Shown here one piece after another: positions 11,093 through 22,599 of a stretch of 64,000 bases of DNA. The notes beneath the pieces are model-generated. The model was not told where the DNA came from. It saw only the letters and a program-made list of their open reading frames with translations, and did not search any database. How positions within the stretch are numbered: the stretch's first letter is position 1; each line of letters begins with the position of its first letter. The DNA is from Dipteris shenzhenensis. Its lineage: Eukaryota; Polypodiophyta; Polypodiopsida; Gleicheniales. The position numbers and the translations under genes are program-made. Location: the NCBI GenBank assembly GCA_047967505.1, contig CM106539.1. One strand, 5' to 3'.

Positions 11093-12310
11093 TTGATGTC
11101 AGACTTTCCCTGCAAGATCTTTGCATCCGACACGGCGGATGGATTGGTGAGAGCCTGGAGAGGCTGTATCCTGCACTTATCGTGGCAGGGGAGAAGGGAC
11201 CTGAGGGGGGACGATAGCCTTAGGGAGTCTCTCTAGTGGAGAGTCGCTCCAAAAAGGACCTATTGAACCACGATGAACCACGATCCGGCGAGGGCAAGGA
11301 ACCTGTTCTGAAAGGGGCTTAGATCTTGGTGGGACCTGTGGAGTATGTGCATAGCAAACTGGAAGACGGAGGAGAACCTGACGATGGAGTTCCGCTTGAT
11401 GGATGGCAAGCTCGACATCATCCATGCGGTCTTTGAGAGAACCCCTGAGTCTTGGTCGATGAACACAATCCTGATAGCGAATGGTGTGGACAGGCAATGG
11501 ACGTTGGGGCAGACCCCGTTGAGGAAGCTAACAGTGAGGGGAATCTACAAACACCTTCGCGAGGAGGAGGGGGTGGCAGTCCACCTAAATAGACTTTGGG
11601 GGCTCAAACGAGGGGAGAAATGGTGGAAGGAGAGACTCACAGAGATCTGGAAAGGCTATGCCATAGGGAAGGTGAAGTTCCTGCTGTGGAAAGTCATCAA
11701 TAATAGGCTCCCAGTAAGGGCAAAATTGGCCAAGAGACTGTAGATCAATCCTGGTTGTGCACTGTGCAGAGGAGCAATCGAAGACATTTGCCACATTTGC
11801 TAGAGATGTTTAGTGGTTAAAGAGGCCTGGAAGAAGTTAGAAGGTGCCGTGAGAAATTTAGGTTTGATGGCTCAGTTCTCAATCGGTTGGAACTAGAGAA
11901 TCTTCGTGTTGGGAGAGATAGAAAAGCTCCCGTCCACACTGGCAGCGTGTTGGCCATATCTTAGGGCATTGATCCTCTTGGGGGTGTGGGAGTACTGGAA
12001 CAAAATGGTGTTCAAACAAAAGATCCATATGGGCCTGAGAGCCCCATCGTTGTTGGCAATCATGAAGGCATACCTCCGCAACCTCAGCAAGATTTTGGAG
12101 AAACGTGAGCCCATCATCAGTGGGGCCATGATGGTAGTAGAGGCCAACTTTGTTTTGTGATACATCATAGCTTGATTAGCATAGGCCAGGGCTTCTAGTC
12201 CTTTGGAAAGCCAATTTTTATACCAGCTCCTTTTTTTGGGGTTGAGCCCCCCCTAATACATTTGACTTGTTTGATTTTATAAATAATAATAATAATAATA
12301 ATAATAAATA
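11093..12310 (+). pseudogene. LINE 3' half with zinc-binding domain
   Basis: A plus-strand frame continues from LMSDFPCKIFASDTADGLVR through SMCIANWKTEENLTMEFRL to the plant LINE reverse-transcriptase zinc-binding region: FLLWKVINNRLPVRAKLA, then CALC and HIC*RC. The remaining C-terminal part runs to a TGA near 12160. In-frame TAG/TGA codons interrupt it, several at likely Gln positions (CQRC, WNQRI). The 3' end is followed by (AAT)n at about 12281-12306, typical of a LINE tail. The upstream half seems to be the minus-strand LINE at 21970-23720. Confidence 0.85.
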
Positions 12311-12575
12311 ATAAAAAGCCATGAAGGTCACAAACATCATGTTAGATGAAAAACAAGCCATGAAGGTCACAAATGTCATGTTAGACGACTAACAAGCCAT
12401 GAAGGTCACAAATGTCATGTTAGTACAATACATGTATGTGTGTGTGCATGCGTGCGTGCATGCATGTGTGTGTGTGTGTGCACGCGCTTGTGTGCAAAAC
12501 CTATTAGAACCCCTTTGCTTTGCCATAATGCTAGCAAGGTCTAACAAGCCATGAAGGTCACAAACATCACGTTAG
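12311..12575. repeat. ~39-bp tandem repeats with (TG)n insert
   Basis: Three consecutive copies, plus a fourth after 12545, of a unit beginning aagccatgaaggtcacaaa. They are separated by a TG-rich stretch (12433-12482). The segment 12485-12550 (gcaaaacctatt...gctagcaaggtctaaca) is the reverse complement of 24125-24180, so the same repeat also borders the other LINE half. Confidence 0.8.
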
Positions 12576-13390
12576 TACAATCCACGTGATAAGATTAAAT
12601 GCGACTATGCTCCCCCTCAAATTGAATGAGATGCCAATGGTGTATTTTTTATTTTTACAATGTACATATATGTGATAAGATTGAATACAGCTATGCTCCT
12701 CGAGTAAATATACATTCCTTAATCAAAATTTTAAGCTTTTAACTAGTTAAGGGTGAAGAGTGAATACCTTTCCTTAACAAAAGGGTACTTAGTGACCCTA
12801 ATGGAAAATTGCCAAATGCTCTAATACAAGCACATGATGAGGGACTAAGAAAGGCACTATATTGTCTTTATTAACCTTTGCAGGGCCCTATATCTTATCC
12901 CTTGCTATGATTGTAATCTCATCACAAAAGAAGGGGCCCACCAAGAAAGAAGAAAGATGTGAGTAGCTTAACAAATGTACAAACAACATGTACACTATTC
13001 ATTCATTGTGATAGATTTATCATTATGTGCTGAATGTTGTGTTAGATTATATATATGTGTGTGCTCTAACATAAAATGGCAAAATATTCATTTTTCCAAT
13101 TTGAAATGCACATTTGAAACACAAATAACCTTGTAGTGCTTTGAAACATTTAAGTAATTGTATTTCTAAGCTATTTGTCAATATTTATGGCGACATTCAC
13201 AACTTTTACTAATTTATGCTTTTTTGCAGTTGCTCAAAAGAAGAGAGAGCTCAATAAAATGCAAAGACATCAAAAATTTAAAAATTGAGATAACACAGAC
13301 TCCATAAACAAAGGTTTTGTATTCAATCAAGTAAGATTTTGTACAGAACTATTTAGTTAAATATGTAGAACATATTTCTGACATCCATTT
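12576..13390. other. No gene seen; probable inversion breakpoint zone
   Basis: AT-rich with no coding signal. It separates the LINE 3' half and its flanking repeats from the element A interior that starts with the protease gene, so the right breakpoint of the proposed inversion should fall here. Confidence 0.35.
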
Positions 13391-13391
13391 T

Positions 13392-14857
13392 CTATTTATG
13401 TACAGCTTGATCCAGAGGCTGCTCTACATTTTTTGGAGGATCTTTTTTCTGCTGCTCCATCCTGTCCTGTGCAGTATGTTGGTGTTGCTCCATTGTCTCC
13501 TCCACTGCCCCAGGAGCATCTCTTTGCTGCTTCTCCACCTTCTCCTCAACAACATCAGCAGCAGGTCTTTGCTCCTGTGTCTTCTCCTCCTCAGCACTAT
13601 GTGATTGCTCCTGTGGCTTCTGGTCCTCAGCATTAGGTGCTTCATCTGTGGCATCAAGGTGTATGACACCTTCTTGTACTTTAGAGCTCTCACCCAGCTC
13701 CATAGTAGCTTGTACAATAGGTTTGGGGGAGGCATAGCTCAAAAACCTCCAAATTGTATGAGCTCTAAAATTATGTACATAGTTGGAGCTGAAGCTATCC
13801 TCTTTCATCTGCAATGGCAGAGGATAATTTAGAACACTTTGTATCATTATGAATTATCTTCAAGCTAAATGAAAAGTATTTTTCCTTACAAGGTCTGGCT
13901 GTTCCTTCTCAAAGTAGCTTGAAAGTAGATATTTTGCATTGATCAGCACTCTCCATCCACAGCTACTTGAATCATTTTGTTGTGGTGTCTGTGCAGTTGG
14001 AAAGATATGTTAGAAACTGTTAGCATCTGCACAAAACAAAATTATTCAATAAGTTCAAAGACATAGCATTTAATAGACTTTTTACATGTAGACTTATTGG
14101 CTCTATTGAATCCAAAAGAGAGACATTCGGAGGACAGTGATCCAATGCATCTAAAAGCCTTCTAATACAAATGCAATATGTATAATTTAGTTAGTATGAT
14201 ATCAAAATAATGAAGTTTTAAGTTCAAAAAGCACACACAGCACTTACAATTTCAGCACTCTGTGTGTGTTTTTTAGAGAGTTGAATAGAAAGCATTGCTT
14301 CTGCTGGATGTCAAAGAAACAAAACTCCAGTGGTCACTGCATAAGGAAAAAAGCATAAGGAAATCAAAGGCTACAAGAGTTCCCAATCTTAAAGAAGAAT
14401 CTTAAAAGAAGTAGTCACCCACATACCTGCTATGGTATGGAAGTAGCAAAACATCAATTACTTCAAAATTGCAGTGTTTGAACCAGCTGGAAATACTAAT
14501 GGGAGTCTCCTTTGCATCTCTTAATTTAGAAGAAATGGCAGGATCAATAATGGACTGTATGCTGTACAGAGGGGTGAAGCCAGTTTCTCATCGTGCTGCA
14601 TAGGACCAAAAAATAATTAGGGTAGGTTATAAAGGAGGTACAAGGAGGATTGATTTGCAAAAAATGTAAAATAATAGACACTTACTAGAGCATTGCAAGA
14701 ATGATAGTATCTGAGCAATACTCATTCCTATGAGCCAATGCTGCTAAGCATTGTTTTGTCAAGTCAAAATCATTCACTGAAACTTCATCCTCAATATGGA
14801 CAACTACATCAAGGCCCAGCTCCTGCAACCTTCTATAATATAGTATGAATGGAGTTT
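13392..14857 (-). pseudogene. Ulp1/SENP-like cysteine protease, degenerate
   Basis: A chain of minus-strand exons with good splice signals. About 14857-14684 encodes LQELGLDVVVHIEDEVSVND and NEYCSDTIILAML. About 14600-14425 encodes SSWFKHCNFEVIDVLLLPYH. About 14337-14247 encodes DHWSF, then in a shifted frame FFDIQQKQCFLFNSL. About 14185-14095 encodes RLLDALDHCPPNVSLLDSI. About 14010-13893 encodes TPQQNDSSSCGWRVLINAKY. The last exon (to 13392) encodes an acidic Gln/Glu-rich tail. Family C48 enzymes have His in HW, Asp near (D/N)SL, and Gln and Cys in Q....CG; all fit here except Asn in place of the usual Asp. A 1-nt shift and a TGA suggest decay. C48 enzymes cleave SUMO-like proteins and are often carried by plant DNA transposons. 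Confidence 0.6.
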
Positions 14858-14940
14858 ATGCAAGAAGATTACAACTATGGATAGCTATGGAAGTCACAAA
14901 ACCAGAATGACAGGGGTTGATGAAGCAATATTTCAATATT

Positions 14941-15007
14941 TGCAACAAAATGCGATTTCAGCTGTTTGAAATTCCTAAGGCCTTCTCCTCGCGTTTTGCT
15001 GCAAATT
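14941..15007. repeat. Inverted-repeat hairpin (copy 1)
   Basis: tgcaacaaaatgcga at the left pairs with tcgcgttttgctgca at the right across about 35 bases. The same arms occur three more times at 16021-16502. Possibly a small non-autonomous element or a set of protein-binding sites inside element A. Confidence 0.6.
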
Positions 15008-16020
15008 CATGAGGCAGCATGCTGGAATATGCCTTCAGTCATTTGAAGGTGTTTGCATAACCATACAGGATGGATTGAGTCTATGGAAGGCAAGAAGTGT
15101 GCATAGACTGAAGGGAGAACCCATAAGTACAGTTTTACCCTCACATGCAAATATCACACTTGAAGATCTGCATTCCTATAGTGATTTCTCTGTCTTGACT
15201 TGAGTCTATGCATTTCCATGCAAGATGGATTTTTTCTATTGTAGGCAAGAAGATTGCAGAGACTAAGGGGAGAACCCATTGTTACTGACCTGGAATCTAT
15301 CTGTGGATGTGCTGTGCTACTGATGAGTAACCTGTGCTGCTGGATAGGATGCTGATGTTGTAGAGTATGGAGGTAGGGAGGCAAGAGAGCAGAGACTGGA
15401 GGGCAAGAGGTCTAAAATAGGATACCACAAATAAGTGCAAATACAAATAAGGCATCTTCTAAATCCCACACATGTGGAATGTAGTCGTTTTTCACATGTG
15501 TGGATGGGACCCAGATCTCTTGGAATTTGAAATTTGGCACATGTGAAAGTACACTTTATGCCTTGGAACTTGTGCCATTCATGATTTCATAATCAATACC
15601 ACAACCACTCTTCCCTCCCCTGCCTCCCAATCTTTCATCCCTGCCACGACCCTCGCGTCTTCCATTTCCTTCTCTCTGATCCTTTCCTACCCAGCACACT
15701 CCATCCAGACTGCAACCTGCCTGAAGACTACTACTACTGCCAGATCTCCAGGTTACCTAGAGTGCAGAGTTCAAGCTAGTGAAAGAGCAGGAGATTTACC
15801 AGTGCAACTCCAACAGCATGGAAAAGGAAAAAAAAGGTCAGAACTCTAGATTGGTTTCAATGTTTTTTAACATATATTTCTTCCATCCATTGGATTTTTT
15901 ATGTCCAAATGTCTTCACTCAGCTCCATCCTTCTTGTTACATTTTCAATTTATACTGTCCAAGAATGTGGTAAATCACCCAGGAATTAGATTGGAGATGG
16001 ATATGAATAGAAACTAGAAA
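15008..16020. other. Non-coding interior of element A with ~155-bp repeat
   Basis: No convincing gene. Two diverged copies of a segment containing ggcaagaag...gagaaccca occur at about 15065-15130 and 15220-15290, roughly 155 bp apart. Short open frames here look spurious. Confidence 0.5.
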
Positions 16021-16505
16021 TTTGCAACAAAATGTGAGGAGAGTGGTTTATAATTCTCTAAATAGCCCATATCGCATTTTGCTGCAATTTCCTGTTGACA
16101 GCACATTCCTCATGAAAAGTTTCACTCAGCTCCATTATTTCTCTTGCATATGAGATCATAGTGTCCAGGAATCACTGAGATGAACCTAGTGCTTGATTTG
16201 ACATGCACATGAATAGAACTTGAGAATTTGCAACAAAATGCGAGGAGAGTGGTTTATAAATCTCTAAATAGCCCATATCGCATTTTGCTACAAATTCCTG
16301 TTGTTGACACATTCCTCATGAAAAGTTTCACTCAGCTCCAGCATTTCTCTTGTATATGAGATCATAGTGTCCAGGAATCACTGAGATGAACCTAGTGTTT
16401 GATTTGACATGCACATGAACAGAACTGGAGAATTTGCAACAAAATGCGAGGAGAGTGCTTTATATTTTCCAAATGGTCTCCCATCGCGTTTTGCTGCAAA
16501 TTCCT
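16021..16505. repeat. 206-bp tandem repeat with internal hairpins
   Basis: gcaacaaaatg starts at 16024, 16230 and 16436, a period of 206 bp. Each unit holds an inverted repeat (ttgcaacaaaatgcga / tcgcattttgctgcaa, partly diverged) around a 35-40-base loop, followed by a conserved block with catgaaaagtttcactcagc. The array lies about 330 bp before the accessory gene. Confidence 0.85.
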
Positions 16506-16832
16506 GTGTCTGATTTGGTTCTCACTTCTACCTCATTAATTTGCTATCTTTAGCCCTGTGGAAATCTTCCTTGATGATGAGAAATGTTTTTGCTTTGGAA
16601 CAGCTAGCTCCCAGGCCCCACCTTTCAAGAGGAAGCTGGACTTTTTTGCTGCTATTAATAGACCACAGTAATCACCAGGTGAGTCATGAGATGTCATGAA
16701 GGAATTATCTGGTGATATACAATGCATTCACTGATTGCATATGTCAGCATATAGAATTCATAGTATATAAGTTTTTGAACAGGAAAAAAGAAGAGACTGG
16801 AGCAGAGTGCTGATTCTTCCATCAAAAAACAA

Positions 16833-18441
16833 ATGGAACCAGAAGAGGACAATTCTCCAGATTTGCTCCTATTTGAGTTTCTTCACAAATGCAAGGCTCA
16901 GAGTAACTTCCATATATACCACAGTATTTTCAACATGGAGTTCACAATGAGCTCTATACTGGAGCAGCACAAAGATTTTCTTTCAGACTATTGGGATACC
17001 TTCAAAGAACTGACAGAGGCAGGAAGAATTGTGGAAGGAGAAAAGGTTTTTGTGCATATAAATCATATTGTCTCCAATGACAGACTGAGGTACCATGTAA
17101 ACAGAAGATTTGATAGCCTGCCTGATCAATATAAATTCAACTATACTTTGCACACCAGAAAGTGCAGAGTGCTGGAGGAAACCATGCCATTTCTTATGTA
17201 CATTGTCTTTAGTCAGGAGTCTTTGGATGAACAAGGGTAGGAAATAGAAGAAGAAGACACATCTGAAGCATAGGAAAAGGAGGATGTTTCTTTGGTCACA
17301 GAAATGGCAGAGCAAGAAGAAGATATCAACCTTCAGGATGAGGGGCTGCAAGTGGCTGCTCTTGACCTTGTTCAACTGAGGACAAAAACTCTGAGGGGAG
17401 CAGAGCCAATTGAAGATTTTGATGTTCAGAGCAGCAACTATGCAGTGCCCATGCTTCCAGGTGTCTTGATTGGTGGAAAGGATTATGTTTTCCTCTATGA
17501 TATAGAGTGTATGTTCAATTTGAGGGAGGACTATGCCATTTTCCTTATTGCCCAGGCTTCAAGGCTTGACAAGGAGGTTGGCATAGAGGATGACCATTCA
17601 CTACTGGCTTTGGAAACAATTTTTGATCCTGTAGAGGCCCTTACATTTTGTTTCAAAGAGGCTGAAAAGTTCCAAGAGCCAGATGAAGCTGCCTTCCAGC
17701 TCACACAGGAAGCTATGAATCTCTCAGCACTATACACAAAAAAGCCTAAAGAAGAGGCTGGACAAGAGGGGAGAGAGATAAATATTTGGAAAGATGAACT
17801 GCTTGTTGCTGATGAAAATGAGAAGGTACTTCAAATCAAATACTTTGACTTCTGCTTAACTTTGTTTTTGTAGGTTGTGTATTGTCTCACTCCAATCTTT
17901 TGATATGTGGCAGCTACAAATTGAGGATGACACATTCCTCCAGAGATCAAGTGCAAGCAGGCAGGTTGGGTTTCGCAAAATGTCAGGCCTAGCTCATTAT
18001 ATTCATGATCTAGGCAGTGCCAAGATCTTGATTTACCATAGGCAGTTGAGCAACAATGGAGAAGCCATTGTTTACTTCTTAAAATGTTTGTCCAGGGCTT
18101 TAGGTGGACATGTTCTTTCATGGCAAAAGGAAAAGATCATTTTGATAGAGAGGTTGTCTGCCATAGATACATTTGGAGATTATGTGAATAAGCAGGCCTC
18201 TAGGGCCGCTTACTTTTTGTCTTACACTTCTTATGCATTAGCATGTGGTGTTAAGGAGCCCAAATATCTGGAGGGCTATGGAAAACACCAGCTCGTAAGG
18301 TTTCGAGAGCCACCCATGATTGCATCAGGCCACACAGTCCAAGAAGAGGAACAGGTGGAGAGAGCTGAAGAAAAGGATACCCCTCCCAGACAAGCAACAG
18401 AGGCAAGCATTGATAAACAGACAGTCGACATCAAGCAATAA
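16833..18441 (+). CDS. Element A accessory gene (unknown)
   Basis: From the ATG at 16833 one frame runs to 17826 with two TAG codons near 17238 and 17270 (DEQG*EIEEEDTSEA*EK). A GT-AG intron (about 17827-17914) then joins AAG to CTACAAATTGAG and the frame continues to a stop at 18441. Recognisable blocks are YVFLYDIECMFNLREDYA, an acidic linker, AHYIHDLGSAKILIYHRQ, ALSRALG-like CLSRALGGHVLSW, and SAIDTFGDYVNKQASRAAYF. The plus-strand gene of element B shares them in the same order (YLFLYDIEVMFGLREDEA; FVVIHKKFSPHG; KALSRVIG). It converges on the transposase gene in both elements. No known domain recognised. The two TAGs are at plausible Gln positions. Confidence 0.6.
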
Positions 18442-18831
18442 AGAAGAAAAAGACTCCAATCAAGATCAAAAAGAGAGTTCCGATCGGTAGGCCCTGGGAG
18501 AAATAGGATTTAGTCATCAAATATAGCACAAACATTATATTAAATTTGAACAAATTTGTACAAAGTCTTTGATTATCTGGTATGATCTTGTATAAATGAT
18601 TAATAAGTTGATGATGAAATGATTTGTACATTTACATAGAGTGGTGTCGTTAAATATTAAACAAACAATATATTGAAATTGTGAACAAATTGTATTAAGT
18701 TTAGATCATATGTTTCACAAAAGAAATACTTTTCATGCATAACACCAAGAGTCACTTGTTCCACTAAAAAGATTTCTATTGAATGAGTTTGAAAACATGT
18801 GGACATAACACCAATAAGTTACAAATGAGTC

Positions 18832-21567
18832 CTATTCATGTTTACTTGTCCATTTATGGTTTCTAAATATCTTCGATTCCCTCCATTGTCTATGTCTCTC
18901 TGCTGCAATTGAATTGTCTAGAGCTTGTCTTCGTCTTTGCTTTTGGGCTAGAAGAAAAGCAAGCTTGATTTTGGAGCTAGCAACTTTTCTTTTAGCATGC
19001 AGCCTCTGTAGTATGCCTCGGTAAAACCATTGGAAGACTTCCTTCAGACGATTTGCCTTCTGACTCCCTCCATAGTGTTGTGTGTGTCTAAAAAATGCAT
19101 TACGTGCCATGTAGTGAGACTTCTCCATGCCTTGGGTAGACCAAATAGCTGGGCATCCATACTTTTTGACAAAATAGGGAAGGTGGTTGTATATGATATG
19201 CTGTAAGACATAAGAATGCATAGTAAGTAATAAAAAAAAGAGGATCACACTTAAGTAAAAGAAAAAGACATAACCTTACCATGTAGTGAGTTATATTGCA
19301 GGCTGTCCACGCGTCTTTCATTGACTTCCCAAAATGTTTAATTGCCTCCTCAAAGTTCTTGTAATCACTCTTTGTCCATGTTACTTTGTCACAGAACATG
19401 AAGAGTTGATCAAGAGACCTCCACACCTCTGCCTTCCTATTTCATGCTTCCCCATCTGCCTCATGATCTTTCACAGCATTATGGACTTGCTTCCACAATC
19501 CATAATTAATCTTTGAAACTGTTCTGCCGTGCCTTACTTGCTTACTGTGTTTGGGTCGAGACAAGAATCTTCTTGCCTTAACACCACCAATAGAGGGCTT
19601 GATTGGTACCTCCTTGCCATTGGTAGACTTTTTAAAATCCTTTGTGATTTGAACATCTCCTCCATGCAGACCTATATCGGATAACACTTTTTCCAATGCT
19701 TGAAGAGCATCCTTTCTATTCTTTTCGGGACGGAGTTTCCAAGCAAATCCAATATATAAAAATACCAATTTCTCAATAATTCGACATAGACCATGCAATG
19801 TGCAGATGTGAACATTACATAGTGGAATGTCCAGAATGGCCTTGAAGTCAGGGTCAACTTTATCTCTATTAGGTGCTCTCTTCCACCATTTTGAATCCAT
19901 TACTTGAGCTGATTCTTTGCAGTAAAGACAAGGAGACTTTGAGTTGCCTCCTTTACTAATGTTATACATGCACTTAAGTGTTTTAAGATCCCCGGCCATG
20001 TGCCACTCTACTTGAAAATCACCTTTTCCTGCAACATGGAGATTCTCGCCTTGCACTTGTCTTTTGATTATTCTTGGTATTTCCGTGTGGTGAAACACCC
20101 AATCTAGTGTTTCATGGTCTTCGGTCTTCACCTGCCAGATTATAGAAAACAAAAGTATTACTATAACAGATTTGAAAACAATGACCAAAATCGAGTATAA
20201 AACAAAAAATGATCATACCTGGAATGAGCCTAACCACCATATGTGTTTCTCTGACTGCATACTAAAATACTTCGAACTCGCTTCAGTCAATAATGTATCA
20301 ATTGCTCCATTCATCAATGTAATAGTAACTCTTTCCATTTTCTTTTCCTTTACAACCTCACACTCATCCAGTTTGATAACAAATTTCAAAATGCCTTTGC
20401 ACTCCTCAAATGTTATTCCATAAAACTCGACCATTCTTTTTTGAAGTTGTTGCAGATCTAAAAATATATTGTTCCAAGGATCATACACAGTGGTTCCTTT
20501 AACACCATGAAATATTTCTTCAATATGGATATATTGCCCAATAAATTCATCTATACTTTCATTCAAATGACCTCTTATCCTCCACACGGTTGCTGGATTT
20601 GGCAGTAAAACTCGTTTAATCCTTTGATCTTTCAAAGTTGAGGATATCGCATGGAAAATCGAACTATATCCCTTCCTGCTAACTCCACCAACATCAAGAG
20701 CCTCTTGGATTATAGTGCCATCAACTTGATTATTGGATACAAAGTCCTCTACAACATTGCGTTTGATTGTTTTGTATTTTTTTTCCTCAATCAAACCTTT
20801 TGCTACACCGCAAGAAAGCAATCCTTTCATTTGTTTAACAGGAAGAAGGTTCGGGTCCATATTTTCTTTTGCAGGCTCCAATAATTTCCTGTAGTAACAA
20901 CACAATATGACTATATCATTCAACACCTCCATTCTTATTTTGCGACAATCGACGAAATAGATATAGTCTAGAAGAGAGCCTTTTTGAGTATACAAAATGA
21001 TAAATTTCAATCTAACCTTGCTTCCTGAATTTGTCGCTTGCATCCACCAGTCCCAGCCTTCAAATTTGCAATGTTTTTAATCTTCTTGCTACGTAGTCTG
21101 TCTTCAAGCACGGTTCTCTTCTTTCTTGCTCTTGTCAACTCTTTTTTACTCTTTGAATGCTCCTCAATTTCATTTTGCAACTGCTGCTCCAATTTTGCAC
21201 GAATGGCTATCTCCTGCATCTTAGCCCCCTTTTCTTGTAGGTACATCATTTTATATGTTTCCGCAAATGCAGACTGCGCTGAAATATAACCAAGAAGTCC
21301 ATTTTGTCCATCGCTGGCAAACCTCAGTAATGTGGTGGGATTGACAAATGGAGGTGTAGAGTTTTTTACTTGACATTTTGGATATATGCTTCCATCGCAC
21401 CATAAGTCAATATGTTGAAGCCCTTCTCTTCTCATATTTTCCCGCTGTTGAGCATTCAGCACCGTATCCTTTCGTCTTTTTTGTACTGGAGCATATTGTT
21501 CTTCTAAGTCGATGTGAAGATGGTGTAATCGCTTCTTCTGAGATAGTGACTCACTAGTATCGGCCAT
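18832..21567 (-). CDS. Element A transposase (RAG1/CMC-like DDE)
   Basis: Four minus-strand exons of roughly 800 codons. Exon 1 (21567 to about 21020) opens MADTSESLSQKKRLHHLH and ends in a basic coiled coil. Exon 2 (about 20890-20220) carries FVIKLDECEVVKEKK; the Asp codon is 20366-20368. Exon 3 (about 20130-19280) carries VEWHMAGDLKTLKC (Asp 19988-19990), CLYC, HICTLHGLCRIIEKL and later NITHYM. Exon 4 (about 19200-18832) carries HIIYNHLPYFVKKYG and WSTQGMEKSHY (Glu 19123-19125). The D, D, CxxC, His, E order and the QG.E near the C-terminus resemble Transib/RAG1 and CMC transposases. Splice sites are good (cattccag/gtatga, ctggcag/GTG, cttacag/CAT). One in-frame TGA (19442-19444) sits where Arg would fit. 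Element B has a homologue with all these residues. Confidence 0.65.
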
Positions 21568-21937
21568 TTTTTGTGCTTCTGAGGTTGTGAAGTTTGTTTT
21601 TCAATCTCATAGTCGTTTTGTAACATGAATCGTGGAAGTGTGGCGGTATCCATGTGAATATTTTGAAAACTTGCAATCACCAAGTTCAGTGATGGACTCT
21701 TTATGAAAGGCCTGCACACGTCGGCAAAAGAGATGCGGAATCTTTGGTAAATTAAAAAAAAATCTAAGGAGATATTTAATGCAAAATCGTGTTAGTCAGA
21801 CAAAAGATTATCTTATTCCTTTTTGAATTGACAGTTCTGTAGTCCTTACTGACAGTTCTGAGCCACGTTTCCGTATTTTACTATTTTTTAGGTCTTTTAG
21901 GAGAGAAATAAATCAAAAAATAGTGAATTTCTTACAG

Positions 21938-21969
21938 GGCCCCAAAATGAGTTCCCTTTTTCCCTAATG
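21938..21969 (-). repeat. Element A terminal repeat (right end)
   Basis: Read on the minus strand it starts CATTAGGGAAAAAGGGAACT and ends with TTTTGGGGCC. It lies 370 bp upstream of the transposase start, matches 11058-11089 with 2 substitutions, and shares CATTAGGG and a GGGCCC block with the left end of element B at 53461. Immediately outside are CCA and the LINE 5' half. Confidence 0.75.
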
Positions 21970-21972
21970 CCA
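21970..21972. other. CCA (TGG) target-site duplication (right)
   Basis: Complement of the TGG found outside the other terminus. A 3-bp duplication and termini starting CA(T)TA are features of the CACTA/EnSpm group. Confidence 0.6.
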
Positions 21973-22599
21973 TCCCAGCCTCACCCATTTCCTAACCCCC
22001 ATCGATTTACAATTGGTGATGAAATGCTTCACAATTTCAATCCAGGGAGTCTCCTTGGAGAACAGATGAGCTAGCCACTTACCGACGATGAGCATCATGT
22101 TTTTCCTCTCGGCATCCGGGAGGCCGATGCCCCTTTCCATCTTTGGGGTTTTCAGGAGCTCACACGAGACATGGTGCATCCTTCGCTTACCCGGCTCCTC
22201 CATCGAGACAAAGCTCCTAAAACGGACTTCAATCTCTAGAGCCAGTGATTTTTCCTAAAATGACAGATCGAAGTGACATAGGTGGTTGAGGCTGCCAGTA
22301 TGTGTTGAACCACAAGGCATTGAGCATTCCACCCTAGACAACTAGGCCCTCAGCTTCGCCTTGATCTTTGTCTTGAACCAATTGAACTTCTATCGGAGAG
22401 AGACCCCGACTCTTAGCGGATCACCCAGATACCGGATGACTTCCTCCCAGGGAATGTGGATCATCCCTAGATGCTTAACCCAATCTGGTGGGGGTTCGTG
22501 ACCCATCCTCAAAATGAAGGACTTGCCCCACCTGCACTTCGAGCTCGATGCCTTGCAAAACGTCTCCGCCACCTCCAAGAGGGCCTGAATGTACTCTGG

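Noticed and set aside
16833-17873. Alternative genetic code with TAG/TAA read as Gln
   Set aside because: TGA codons at Arg positions also occur, the stops lie mostly in decayed elements, and the intact DUF1685 gene shows no internal stops. Deamination is simpler.
18832-21567. TNP2-type CACTA or hAT transposase
   Set aside because: I do not see the usual TNP2 blocks or the hAT C-terminal dimerisation motif. The 3-bp duplication also excludes hAT (8 bp). A distant CACTA relation remains possible.
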